From: Acanthamoeba lenticulata
Lineage: Eukaryota > Discosea > Longamoebia > Acanthamoebidae
Length of the DNA stretch: 64,000 nt
Assembly (NCBI GenBank): GCA_002179805.1
Contig: NAVB01000095.1
Span: 78,256 to 142,255 of the forward strand
Direction of reading: 5' to 3'
Each line of letters starts with the position of its first letter. The stretch's first letter is position 1. Of this stretch, positions 21,622 to 36,508 are shown one piece after another. Below the pieces are notes generated by a model. That model was not told where the DNA came from. It saw nothing but the letters and a program-made list of their open reading frames with translations, and searched no databases. Made by a program: the position numbers and the translations under genes.

Positions 21622-24600
21622 TCAGCTGGGAACGGCATCCCGAACATCGACGTTCTTCTTCGCCACTTCTCTTTCGGCGCTGCTGTCCTCGGTGGTGATG
21701 CTATCCTCCGCCTGGTGAGGCCGCTGCTCGCCGCCACAACTCTGCTTCTCCGCTTCGGCTGCCTCGATGACCTCCTCTTCTTCAGCTTCTTCTTCCACTG
21801 TGGGCGCGATCGGCGCTGCAACTAACGCTGCGCTATCTCCTGGCCTCTCCTCCGCCTTGGCATCTTCGTCACCATCTCTGCATTCTTCTTCAAGAGCAAT
21901 CTGACGGTGCTCAGAGGTTTCGTCCTCTTCGAGCTGCTGCAGTCCTGATTCGGGGGTTGCGGCGACCATTGCCTCCCCATCAACGACCGCCTCTTCTCCT
22001 TCCTCTTGCTCGTCCTCTTCCTCGTCGTCGTCGTCATCATCATCGACTTCGAGAAACTGGGGCGTTTTCATCAGTTGCGACAAGGCCGACGCGCCACCCA
22101 GTCGCGTCGCCGCCTTGGTCTGCTTGACGCCGTCCCAGATGGACTCAGCCGACTTGAGCCGAAGCGGAGACATCGGCCCGGCCATCTGCCCGAGCACCTC
22201 GAGCCACACTCGTCGCCGCTCCCGCGTGACGTTCACCAACCGATCGATCTCCGCATCAGCGTCGTCCTCATCATCGTCGTCGTCGAGATTTTCGTTCCCG
22301 TCGTCGACATGTTCAACGTCTGCTACGTCGGCAGTGGCGAGCCGCGACGAGAGCCGGCGGTTGCGGGCCTGGAGGGACTTGACCTTGTCGACGAGCAGGT
22401 AGGTGAGGACGAGAGCATTGTCGAGCTCCTGGAAGATGCTCTGGACGGGCTTGACCGAGGGCGTGAGGTGCATTGACTTGCCGTCGCGCTTGACCATGCA
22501 GCCGGGCATGCACGACTTGAGCAGCGCGGCGGTCCACGGCGTGGCCGGGTCGCGCTCCAGCGCGGCAAAGAGGCGGCGGTCGAGGTTCTTCCAGAGGTCG
22601 GAGGGCAGGTTGTGCCGCTTGGCCGCCTCGCGTACGCCCTCGTCGGCCGTCAGCAGAATCACGTTGCCGGTGACGCCGATCTCCGAGTTCCAGAACAGGG
22701 CCACGTCGATGATCTTACGGTCGTTGTCGAGCGACGACGTGCCCTTCATCACCTTGCGCCCGTAGGCCTGCACGATGGACGAGTCCTGCAGCGCGACGAG
22801 GTGCTCGCCCTGGTGCGCCCCGAGCATTTCGACAAACTTGAGGTGCACGCCCTTGGCCAGGTAGCCGTCGTCCGACTGGAGGGACAGGATGTTGCGGATC
22901 AGCGCCGGCTTGCTCGACTTGAGGTGGTCCAGCTCGCGCATCACCGTGTCCGTGATGACCAGCGTCACCCTGTCGCCCGCCCGGGCCAAGTTCTCTCCAA
23001 ACTTGGCCCGCTTGGCCCGCTCGATCAAGTTCTCAAACGTGAACACCGGGAACTCGGCCATCGGCGGCAACGCCGAGGGCGATTGGCCCGGCCGCCCAGC
23101 CGACGTGGGCTGCGTCTGCGCCTTGGCCTTGCTGGCAGCGCCGCCTCGCGACTTGTGCGAGGGCCCTTGTGGCCCGCCTTGGCGCTTCGAGATGTTGACC
23201 TTCTCCAACTTTCGTTGGATGAGCTTCATCACATCCTCGGCCGCCAGGTCTTCGTCTTCTTCGTCAAAGTCTGAGTCGTCGTCCTCTTCTTCATCGTCGT
23301 CGTCACTTTCATCTGCTTCTCCATTGTCGCGCGCGTGGCGGGCGGCAAACGGGGCCATGTCGGCCTCGATGCCACGCGAGCCCTTGCGCCACTCGCTCAT
23401 GCGCAGCACAGCGCAAGTGTCGAGGAAGATGTAGGTCGGCACGTCGCGCAGCAAATCCTCATCACTGCCGCCGATGCCCTCGGCCGTGGTGCCCTCGACC
23501 TGAGCCGGCGCGGTCGCTGCCGTCACTGTCGTCGTCGCCGTCATCGAAGTCTCGGTGGAGGACTTGAGGCGTGACGGCGTGCGGGGGGCGGCGGATGGCT
23601 TGGCCGCAGCCTCTTTCTGTTGTTCGTTGGTCGTCAAAGCTTCGGGCGTGTTGGCGACGGTCTCCTGCAGAGGTTTCTTCTCACCGCCAGTCGTTGCCGT
23701 GGTGGCGGAAGTAAAGGCGACGGGCTCGTCAGCGCGTCCGATGAGCTGCTCCTTGGCGCGCTTAACCCGCTCCTTGGCCATCTGCAGACGCGATGACGCG
23801 CCCACGCTCTCCGAATACTGCAGCTCCGCGACATACAGATGCAGCTGCACACAACCACAAAGCTTGTTTAAGTCTTTTGTTCATCCATTTGTCATTTGGG
23901 AGGGCAGGTACCAGAGGCGTGGGCGTGCGAGAGCACTTGGACGGCGCGCAGTGCGCCCGGTCCTTGACACGGCAATACGGTATCCCTGCGGTGAAGGCGC
24001 TTCCAATCAGCCACTCCAATTATGACAATAGATTTGTCGATCGATGCCTTAAGTGTCGTCGTGGTTGTGGAAGCGAGACGCACCTTGATCCCCCAAAAAC
24101 TTCTTGGCCTTTTCAAACGAGATGTAGTTCCACTCGAGCCTGTTGGAATTGTGTGTCGTGATAGTTGTTGTTAGTGATGGTGGGGGCGATGATGGCGAGG
24201 GCATCACAGAACAAACAAACGAGCAGCGAAGGCGGAGAATAATCAGGACCTGAGCCACAGCGGCCGGGATGGCTTGGCTTGCGCCGCCTTGACACCCACG
24301 AACAGTGCCTGCGCGCCTGGAGCATTGCGTCCAGCCGGCGACCCCATGTCAGCTCAAGCCGCCCACGCCGCGAGACCGAGATGGCGGCGTACCCTTTAGG
24401 GTGAGCCTGTTGTGGCTCAGATGTAGCTCGAGGAGGGGACAGCGGCTCTCCTGCAGGAAGGACGCGATGGCCGCCGCGCCTTCGTCGCCTATGATGTTCT
24501 TGTAAAGGTAGAACCGACGCAGCTCGACCTTGGCGTCGATGCGCTTGGCAAAGGCGACAAGCAGCTTGACGCCCTCATCGGTGATTTGGTTCTCCTGCAG

Positions 24601-25578
24601 ATGCCAGTTCATGCCTGGCGGCTTATCACTGCCACCTCCACCTCCACCGCCGCTCTTGCGCAGCGGGACCGACTCGGTGTTTGCCGACGAGGCTTCGGTC
24701 ACAGCGCCGTCGCTCGGGTCGGCGCCCTCCTCGTCCCAGGCGCCGCGGGCGTGCATGTCGAGCAGCCACGCGAGGCTGCGCCGCCCGCTGTCGGCGCTCT
24801 CGAACCAGACGATGAAGCGCTCGAGATCGCGGTCCTTGAGTTGAAACTCGTTGAGGTAGATGTTGATGACCTTCTTTACTCGGTCGTAGTTGACCGCATC
24901 GCTCCACTGGCCCAGCACCCGCTCGCCTCGCCTGAACCGGCCACGTTGCTGTTGATGGTGGTATTGTCCACCGCCGGGGCTGGCGTGGCCATTGAAGCCG
25001 CCGCTGTGTTGCTTGGGCTGGTAGGGCGAACTGCCTCCTCGGCCACCACCACGCCCGCGACCGCCGCCTTCGCCAAAGCCCTCGCCAAAGCCGGCGAAGC
25101 CAGCACCGCCACGACCGCGGCCAGCCTTAAAAGGGGATGTCGAGGGCGAGGGGGCACCAGCGCGCGAAGATGGAGAAGCTGATGGCGAGAATTTAACGCC
25201 CTGCCCAGAAGATGTTGCAGATGGCGACGCGTAGAGCGACGTGGCAGCGGAGAAGACGAACGGCACAGGCGAGCGTAGGGACTGCGGAGTACCATGATGC
25301 GATTTCGGTGATGGATTCGATGGGGAGGGAGATTGGAACGCAAAACCGGCCTTGTTCGGTGTTGATTTGGGTCCAGCTGGCGAGTTAGTAGTTGATCCTG
25401 CCTTCTTGGCTCGTTGCTTCTCGCTGCCAGCACTCGACTTGAGCGGAGAAGCAGCAGTTTTTCTCTCCTGCTGAGTCCCCATTTTTGTAGGGGAGGCGCC
25501 CGAGGAGTGGGACAATGTGGTCGCACCCCGTCCCCTTCCTCTGCCCCTACCAGCACCAGTCGCAGAGGTGCCCTTCAT
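21622..25578 (-). CDS. RGG-rich, leucine-rich-repeat and PIN-domain protein (putative RNA endonuclease)
   Basis: ATG at 25578. Exons are 24393-25578, 24250-24316, a short one near 24100-24135, one near 23912-23990, and 21622-23844; junction phases agree. The N-terminus is Gly/Arg-rich (GRGRGRG, GGRGRGGGRGG) and Ser/Pro-rich, typical of RNA-binding disorder. Next come ribonuclease-inhibitor-type LRRs: LQENQITDEGVKLLVAFAK, LYKNIIGDEGAAAIASFL, LSHNRLTLKGAQALFVGV, LEWNYISFEKAKKF. A Cys/His cluster (YCRVKDRAHCAPSKC) and a coiled segment (LQMAKERVKRAKEQL) follow. The PIN domain has its four acidic positions: FLDTCAVL, MRELDHL, DRKIIDVALFW, LLTADEGVREAA. Such PINc domains (SMG6, Swt1 type) cut single-stranded RNA. 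The C-terminus is acidic. Total is about 1,200 residues. I know of no named LRR-PIN family; role in RNA decay is inferred. Confidence 0.78.
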
Positions 25579-25945
25579 CCTTGAACCTGTCTCGTGTGGG
25601 TCAGTTGCGACGTGCGCGTTGCGTTTCGGTTTTTCTCAGACCCGAACTTTGGCGGGCTTTTCCACATCGCGAAAAGCGAGAAAAAAGAAGAAAACAGCTA
25701 TTTCACCGCACTTCGGACATAGCTGGAATACTTTTACTTGCGGCCTTGTTGGCGACACGCAAGAAGACCGTGCGGTTGACGACGTTACGACGAACAAGTG
25801 CGCAAGGCCTTAGAAAAGATGCCAGAGGCAAGAAAAGACGGGGTACGAGCGCAGAAATGCCGGGTTTGTCGTATTCGTATTCTTCTTTTGCACAAACGTA
25901 CCAACACGCCCGCCAGCGTATTTGGGCACAGAAGCACTCGAGCAC
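25579..25945. promoter_or_regulatory. Divergent intergenic region, PIN gene to glycohydrolase gene
   Basis: 367 nt between divergent start codons. An open frame from 25858 (MPGLSYSYSS) was considered as the start of the right-hand gene. It runs into a stop after the first intron, so the ATG at 25946 was preferred. No regulatory motif is recognised. Confidence 0.35.
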
Positions 25946-28069
25946 ATGGGAAACACCTCTGGCTATCAACCACGCGAAGGAGAAACCGAAGAGGACGGTA
26001 TGTGATGGTGCCGCCTCCAGAGACATGTGCTTCTCACCTTGGTCACCCTCTGTGCAGTCATGAGAATCAACACCATCGTAAGGCAGTACAGGAACAAGCT
26101 CCCCAGGTCGCCGCTTCCACAGTTGTGGTCAGCCTCTGACTTGAGTGGCTTCCTCTCCGACCTCGATCTGACCCACGGCTCGGCCATTGCCTCCCGTGTT
26201 CGTCTTGCCCTCGTTTCTCTCTCTCTCTCTCTCTGCTGGCAGCACGAGCTGACGCCGTCGCTGCAGGTCCAGTGGAAGGAGATCGATGGCGCCCAGGCCG
26301 TGGCCGCTGTGTCCACCTCTGAGCAGGCCCTCTGCGACCTTCTGCAGCTTCGAGACAAGCAACAGAATGACGGCGGCGCCATCACACGTGCGCTTCGAGA
26401 ACAGGCCGACGAGGCCCGCGAGCTTGAGGCTGACTTTATGGACAAGTGGGAGAAGCTGCGGCCGCCTGTTGGTGAAGTCGAGCTCGACCGGCTGGCCGAC
26501 AAGCTGCGCGGGTGCCTCTGGGGCCTGTTCATCGGCGACGCGCTCTCCATGCCGGTCCACTGGTGCTACGACGTGGACTCCATGCGACGCACCTTTGGAT
26601 GGGTCGATGACTACCAACCGGCACCCGACACGGTGGACAACACAATCATGTTCAAGCACTGGTCCACCAACAACTCACACTCCAAAGACGTGCGTGGCCA
26701 TTCCATCGTGGTTCTCTTCATCGTTTTGGGTTGACGGATTGGGCGGGCGGGCGCACAGGTGATCGGCAAGTTCATCAACCACGACTCAGCCCATTTGTGG
26801 AAGCAGCCCTTCACCCACTACCACGCGGGCATGAAGGCCGGCGAGAACACCCTGGACCTTCGCCTTGCGCGCGGTACAGTCGAGGGCCCCTCTTGGCTGA
26901 GGGATGGATGTCTCGGATGGCGGCCTGGTATGCTCATGCGAGATGGTGTATGGCGCGCAGTGCTGGGGCGCAGCATGGTTCGAGTTGGGCACTACGACGC
27001 GTCGGCCTTCCTGCATGACTTTGCCGAGTTCATGACCACGCCGGGCTCGCACAATGACGTCTACGCGGACGCCTTCCTCCGCCAATTCTTCTACAACCAC
27101 AAGGTTCGCGGCACACCACTCGAGGAGAGTGCCGGCGAGATGAACCACGACACCGCCGCCGGCGTACGTCGTCCTACTCTTCCCCAAGTTGAGCTTCCTC
27201 CCATGTGGCCAGTGTTTGACTCAAAGGTGACGGAGCAGGCTGGGCTGGTCTCTGTGCCACACGTCACCGCCGTCTCGCTCGGCTTGCCCTTGCCAGCCCT
27301 TCACGACACGGTGCGCCTTCGCCCTCAGAGATCCGATTTGGTGCGCCGGTCAGGCCAGGCTGACGTTAACATGCGTCCTCGCTTACAGGTGAAGCAACAC
27401 GTCAAGCTCACGCACCGGTCGGATCGGCTGGCACGCTACGGCGCTCTTTATGCGTCCGTGCTCTCTTCGGTGCTGCTCGCCGATGGCCACGCCGCCGCGC
27501 AGCGCGCGTTGGAGCTCGCCGGCCACGAGATGGGGGTCGACCTGGCCCAGCTGGCCGCCCACCAACTCGACGACACCGGTCTGTTCATCCCATCACCAGT
27601 ACCTGCCTGTCCGTGAGACGAGTTTGCTGACGAGGTTGGTCTTGTCGCATGCCGTGTTACTTGTGTGCAGTGGTCGTGGGAAGTCTGTTCAGCATCGCGT
27701 GCTACATCCACGACGCCATGCCGGCGGTGGCCTACCTGGCCTACAAGCATTTGCCCGCTGCGGACGACGACCAGGCCGGCTCGGCCTATTTCGAGCAGGC
27801 CGTGCTGGCCAACACCAACTGTGGCGGCGAGAACTGCCACAGGTCCGCGGCTCTTTCTTCTTCTTCGCGATGTACTCCAGCAAGCTGACTCACCATTGGC
27901 GTGTGTTCCCAACAGAGGGGCGCTGGTGGGCGCGCTGGCGGGGGCCGTCGTGGGCGCGTCCCGGATTCCGCCACGACTGATTGCTGGACTCCACGCCCGC
28001 ACCGAGCTTGAGAACGAGATCAACGGAGTGGTGGAGCTTGCTCTTGCCCGGTACCGTGCGACCTCGTGA
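25946..28069 (+). CDS. ADP-ribosylglycohydrolase-fold protein with altered metal-binding motif
   Basis: ATG at 25946 gives MGNTSGYQPREG, an N-myristoylation-type start. The first intron (about 25997-26057) is phase 1 and joins it to VMRINTIVRQYRN. The catalytic-type domain starts at DRLADKLRGCLWGLFIGDAL (about 26490-26545), the usual G-x-x-x-GDA start of the DraG/ARH family. Helices follow (GHYDASAFLHDFAEFM, SVPHVTAVSLGLPL, YGALYASVLSSVLLADGH). It ends with NCGGENCHRGALVGALAGA (split by an intron about 27844-27915) and a final helix pair. Canonical members carry a GGDTDT metal motif at this point; here it reads GGENCH. Also, no clear DDT motif is seen; the nearest is VDNTIMF. The fold assignment is good, but hydrolase activity on ADP-ribose is uncertain. 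About 550 residues. Stop TGA at 28067; ATTAAA at 28090 may be the poly(A) signal. Confidence 0.75.
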
Positions 28070-28212
28070 GCCAAGGGACAAGCAGAAGAATTAAAATGTG
28101 TGGAATGCCGAGAATGCTGTAATTGTTTTTGTTGTCCAACGTGACAACGAACACCAAACAACAAACACGTTGTGCCTGCAGTTGTTCAAAGCTCACAAAC
28201 TCCTGCTGAGCC

Positions 28213-29126
28213 ATGGGAAACCTCTGTTGTGGAGGCGCTGAGGAAGAAGTAAAGGTACTGCCTATTGCTTTGCACCACAAAAGAGCACGGCACACTCACA
28301 TGGTTGTGCGCTCTGCCTCCCCTCCTAGCCTCTGCTGCCAGAGCGACACCGACCTCGTGGCTCGTCGACAACCTCTTCACCAGCCTCCTCACGACCGTCC
28401 TCACGACGCACCACACCGTCCCGTCCGCCTGCGCTTGACGACGCACCAGACCAGCGCAATCCACGAACCGTCGACGACTTCGTTGAGCGGCCTGTCCCCC
28501 CGCCCAAGAAGCCCGTCTCCGACAGGAGCCGCCAGCGGCCACCCGCACCGGCCGAGCTGCCACTGTCTGTGCCCGCCACACCGACTGCTGGCGATGCGAT
28601 CCTTGCAGCCGCCGACGCCTCGGCGCGACTGTGCCATCCGACGATGTCGCGGCCACGAGGTCCGCTCAAGCGCAACCCGTCTCGGCAGCATCACCGCAAC
28701 GTGCCCCGTGTCGCTGGCGACACCCTGTTTCTCCTTGAGACGAGCGGCAACGATGATGATGTCGACAGCGACAGCGACAATGACGACAACAACCAAGAAG
28801 ACAACCTCAACAGCGAACCGGAGAAGGCCACTTCCAGCCGCGTTGTGGCGCCACGCAAAGACAGCAGTGCCGAGGGCGCCGGGCCGCGAGGCGGAATGGT
28901 GGCCCTCATGCCCAGCCCGGGCTTCGACCCTGCCGACCTGCGGCGGCAGCTCAAGAAGGCCGGCGGCGGTGCTGCCGCTGCGGCAGCTGGGAGTGCAAGC
29001 AGTGGCGGGGGACGAGGACGGCCCGCGCCACCACCAGGCGCAGTCGCGGTCCTCGGCGGATTCGATGCATCCGCCGCGCGCGCCAACCTCAAAAGCATTC
29101 CCAAGAAGGAGGCCAAACTCGCGTGA
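28213..29126 (+). CDS. Small N-terminally lipidated, disordered protein of unknown function
   Basis: ATG at 28213 encodes MGNLCCGGAEEEVK: Gly2 for myristoylation followed by two Cys for palmitoylation, a strong membrane-anchor signature. A short intron (about 28255-28328) leads to a second exon reading PLLPERHRP and onward to the stop at 29124. The rest (about 285 residues) is rich in Pro, Ser, Arg, Asp and Gly. It has an acidic Asn/Asp stretch (about 28745-28810) and two short predicted helices (GFDPADLRRQLKKAG and FDASAARANLKSIPKKE) near the C-terminus that look like short linear binding motifs. No known domain is recognised. The gene lies about 140 nt after another gene whose product also starts MGN. 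Confidence 0.6.
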
Positions 29127-29189
29127 GGCCTCACAGACAATCACGAGTACATTTCAGTAACATCACTATTTTTAAAGATCGTGAATGGT

Positions 29190-29480
29190 ATCAGTTGGCG
29201 CGACTCGATCTGGGTCTGTTTCGGGCTGGTGGAACCAAGCGCAGGGGAACAGTACGATCCAGCTGGCGTAGATGTGGTGGATGGTCTCGTCCCCGAAGTG
29301 CTTCTCGATCGGCGGCGTGGATCAAGATGACGTGCATGCTCTTCATGCCTGCCTCGATTACCTCCTCCCGCAGCCCGTCGAGCAGGAGCGCCCACTCAAC
29401 TCCTCACGCGCCTAAAGCACGGAATGCTCGCGCTGATTGGCGAACGGCGCCAAGATCTCAAAGGAGTGTTCGTAAGCGTG
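29190..29480 (-). pseudogene. Possible decayed gene fragment
   Basis: Three neighbouring minus-strand stretches look protein-like but lie in different frames: YEHSFEILAPFANQREHS, EVIEAGMKSMHVILIHAADR and EKHFGDETIHHIYASW. A stop and a one-base shift separate them, with no GT-AG pair that would join them. Codon third positions are G/C-rich, as in real genes here. This may be a remnant of a gene, a piece of an unrecognised gene with sequence errors, or chance. I could not name a family. Confidence 0.3.
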
Positions 29481-30905
<1,425 letters not shown>

Positions 30906-31166
30906 GTCATTCCTGATTCCTGCAAATGCGTCGTTTTAAAACAATACACCGTGTTTCTCCAATCGTATTCCCTGTTCCTTGCTTCTGTCCTCAGTGAGCG
31001 GCAAGCCTGTACGGTCTCTTCTTCAGGGCGAGAACAACGACACTGACTTGTTTCGCTTAGTTCAAACGGTCGCGTTGAGGACCAGTGGTGTTCTTCCGCC
31101 CATCAACGAAGGGACACAAAGGCCTGTTTTGCGTTGGGCTATTGGTACAGTATTCGGCTCAATGGC

Positions 31167-32406
31167 TCATGCTGCAGCAGCGGCACCAAGCGATTTGATG
31201 CGGTCCCAGTCAGGCTCTTGCAACGCCGGAGCGGCCACGGCCGGCTGCGCGATGCTGCGGGTGGTCGCGGCGGAACCACAGTCGTATCCCTGTTGTGCGA
31301 TCATGAAAGCAAGTGAGCCACAAAGCACGATCGTGTAGGGGAGGAGCACGCTTCTGTCAAGCAGCAAAACACAACGGTTGAAAAGAAGAAAGAACCGTAC
31401 GGGCAAGCAGCACTTGGTCATATTCTTGCCAGGATAGAGCTCATAGGTGATGCACTGCTCACCCGGGCAGCACTCTAAAATCTTGTCCTTGCACGGGTAT
31501 TGAACTGTGGTTGTTGTTCACGAACACCATCAGCGCCCGTCCCGCGAGAGCGCACACACGCACATCAACGACGCTTTTACGCACTCGTGGCGCCTTCGAC
31601 GGAAACATTGAAACGGGAGTAGCAAAAGCAATCGTTGGTGACATTGGAGAAGAAATAGGGCACGTAGCAGGTCATCGGTTGCACGCGGTTGATGGTGTAG
31701 TTCTTCACCGACCCGGGAATGTAGAGCGTCACGTTGACCCAGCTGGTGGGACACTTGCTGCTATCGGCAGCAGACGCGCCGGGGCCAAACAGGCCCAGCC
31801 CGAGTGCGGCCGCGCCGGCAGCGAGCGAGGCTGCGCCCAGCCCGCGCCTGCCTGAGGCAATGCCGGCGGCAAGACCGGCAGCTGCCAACGACGCGGTCAT
31901 AGACGAGCCGCCCAGTCGCGAGGCGCTGTTGCCAAACTGGTCCGTCTGCACAAAGAAAAACTTCGTTCAATAAACGTTCAAATCGAAAAGGAAAAGAATA
32001 CAAGAAAGCGGAGGAGAACGCACGATGGAGACTTGGACAGACGAGTAATTGGCGTTCGAGGGGATAAAGTCCACGTTGAGGATGTGGTCAGCCGAGGCGT
32101 TGATGAAGATGAAGAGCTGGGGGGATGGGGAAGTATTGAACTCCACGTTAACCCCTTGCGCCTTGAGGTCATCGAGCGAGTGGTAAATGTCGAGGGCCGT
32201 CATGCCGTAGGTGACCACCGGCGCAAAGAAGTAGGACTGCGGCGTGCTGCAGCTGCCATAAAAGGCGGACACCCGCACGGGGCCCACAAAAGCGATGGCC
32301 AAGAGAACGAAAACGAAGGTTGAAATATTCTGCAAGGCACCATGCAAAGGTGAGCGAGAGAGAGAGAGGCAAAGGATCCAGGCCTTGCGGGCTGTCGTAC
32401 CTTCAT
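31167..32406 (-). CDS. Secretory-pathway membrane protein of unknown function with a 6-nt first exon
   Basis: The first exon is only ATG AAG (32401-32406), followed by a GTACG donor. Exon 2 begins at 32329 and completes a signal peptide: MK + NISTFVFVLLAIAFVG. The luminal part has potential N-glycosylation sites (NAS, NYS, NVT, NYT) and paired cysteines. A hydrophobic Ala/Gly-rich segment follows (ASLAAAGLAAGIASG ... AALGLGLFG, about 31770-31890), then a Cys-rich part (CYVPYF, CFCYSRF, ECCPGEQC). A C-terminal hydrophobic stretch (SVLLPYTIVLCGSLAFMIA, about 31285-31345) precedes a short tail ending near 31167. It is about 300 residues. No family is recognised; it may be a single- or double-pass cell-surface protein. 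Confidence 0.6.
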
Positions 32407-32667
32407 CTTCTTTCTGTTGTTTTTGTGCGGGCGATAGCCAAGCACCGGTTTTTTGGCATAACAGTTCATTTATTTCAAAATTAAAATGCAAAACATGTGC
32501 ACGTGTTTGAAATGCCACTAAAGTTCATTAGTTCGGTGGCTCAAGTGGCGTAGGAGAGGATCAATTCAACCTCCATTTAGTTTAGGCCAGGCCTCAAATC
32601 TCTCGGCCTCCTTGAGCGGCCAAGAAGAAACAACCAAATCGCCACAATAATAATAAGTTGACACGAG

Positions 32668-34656
<1,989 letters not shown>

Positions 34657-34915
34657 GAGCACTTGCAGAACACGCCCACATGGTCCTCTTGTTGAAGCTG
34701 TGACCCGTGCCTGTGTGCTTCTCTTTTTTCCTTATCCTGGCAGCGGCCACACTACCGCTGCCTCCTGTTTATGCTGTGATGTTGTTACACCAACATGTTG
34801 TATCTTCTTCTCCTGCATTTGTTTGTATTTTTTATTTTCGTTCTTCTCCTTTTTGGACAAAGACAAACCTCTCGAAGGGGCACGAAGTTCGTTCACCACA
34901 AGACCATGTCGCCGA

Positions 34916-36426
34916 CTATTACAGCCCTGGTTTTGTTGCTGGCCGCTCTCGTCTCTGTGGTGCTGGGTTCCGCTCCTCTCGCGCTGGGGCCACATGCGGG
35001 TCAGTCGCCCTTGTATGCCGTGTGGTCGTCGATGCAAACGACCTTCCTCAACATCTCCACCGTCGACCCCACCACTGGTGCGCTCAACTCCCAGCTCCAG
35101 TGTCTCTGGTGACTTTACCACTGAGGAAAGATTACTTGGCCGTGTAGGCAAGGAAGGTCAATCAATTTACTCGACTACCACGGTTAGTCAGTTCTTCCCC
35201 GTTACTCCCGCGCTGGATGTGAATGGCAAGCGTCTCTTCCTTCCGCTCCTCAACCAGGCTGCTCAAGTGCGCCTGCTCCTTCTTCACTATGTTCATGTGT
35301 TCACATAACGCTCACACATCTTTGTTCAGTCAATCGCGCTTGGGGTGTTTGACGTGTCCCAAGCGGGGTCTGGGCAGGTGAAACTCTTGCAAACCGTGCA
35401 GCTGCCCAACCCCTACATCTTTGGCCTTACGTTCGACGAGCCGGGCAACCGCGTGTGGGTCGTCTCGGGACCATTCCGTTCGTCTTTCCCTATTCCTCTT
35501 CTCCACTTTGGTTGCAGCTCAACGCAGTGAGCCACAGATCGCCAGGGCATGCTCTCTTCGGGAATCTCTCTGACGGAGGTCGACCTGACTTCCTACAAGG
35601 CCAAGACAGTGTCGACGTTGCCCTCCAACACTCACCCTTTTTCCAACGGTACTGGACCCAACTCGGCAGTCGTCGCGCGGTCTGTCCCAGGCCTAACTTG
35701 GGAAGGATCGTGGCCGATGCAGGCGTTGGCGGGTCGCCCCTGGTGTTTGACGCCAACAACGGATTGGTGCTCATGGTAACGCAGGAGACCGGTGACAGTG
35801 CGTATCTTCATCCTTCCTGAGTTCGTCCTGCTTTATGCTCATATGATGATGAATCTGCAGCGGACCACTTCTATTGGAGCTGGTTCGACGTCAAGACGAG
35901 CAAATGGGGCAACGTCACTCTGGCGGACGTCTACCCAGCAGCCCTGGTCCGAACACTTCCAGCAGATGATGACAGCATGATGATTCTCTAACCGTATGAT
36001 GGTGTGGCGCACGCTGCAGTACTGGGACAGCAAGACGCAGTCCGCCCATGGCCTCTTCAGCCAGCAGTCTGGTGCTGGGCCTTTTAGCTTTGGCTCGATC
36101 GACTCCCGCACGGGCAAGGTTGATGTCATCAGCAAGTGGACCGACACTAAGCTCGTCTTCGCGGTGGGGTCGCTGGCTGCCTACGACGCGAGCTCCTCCC
36201 AGTTCTACGCCCGTGCGGACTCTCTTCCACCTTGCTTGCTGCCCAAGCGTTGAGACGTTAACATGTGCGTTGGTGTTGGGGGGAATCTTGTCGGTGCACA
36301 GTCTTGGGTCCTGGCGACGGCTCGACAGCTGCGCTGGTGGCCGTCTCTACCACGTCCGGCCAACTCGAGAGCGCGTCCTACTACTCCCGTGGGGCCAACC
36401 AGCCCTTCGGTCTCTTTTGTCTGTAG
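34916..36426 (+). CDS. Secreted protein, possible beta-propeller, unknown function
   Basis: ATG at 34916 encodes a clear signal peptide (TALVLLLAALVSVVLG). Exon 2 begins at 35188 in phase (QFFPVTPALDVNGKRLFLPL). Later exons encode SIALGVFDVSQAGSGQVKLL, PYIFGLTFDEPGNRVWVVSG, GGSPLVFDANNGLVLMVTQE, FSFGSIDSRTGKVDVISKW and ALVAVSTTSGQLESASYYS, ending with PFGLFCL and TAG at 36424. The repeated pattern of a hydrophobic strand followed by D/S-x-x-T/S-G suggests blades of a secreted propeller (YVTN/quinoprotein-like), but I cannot name the family. About 370 residues in seven or so exons. Gene model edges between 35460 and 36000 are uncertain. Confidence 0.5.
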
Positions 36427-36508
36427 CCGACCGAAGCGTAAAGAAAACATAACGTGAAGAAGAAAAAGACGAGGAAATGGGAGCACGGGCTTGCATTACT
36501 GGAACTTC

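Noticed and set aside
25858..25995. Alternative start MPGLSYSYSS for the glycohydrolase-fold gene
   Set aside because: Its frame meets a stop right after the first intron, whereas the MGNTSG frame continues in phase into the rest of the protein.
30979..31338. Plus-strand open frame between polyubiquitin and the next gene
   Set aside because: No homology or motif; it overlaps the well-supported last exon of the minus-strand membrane protein.
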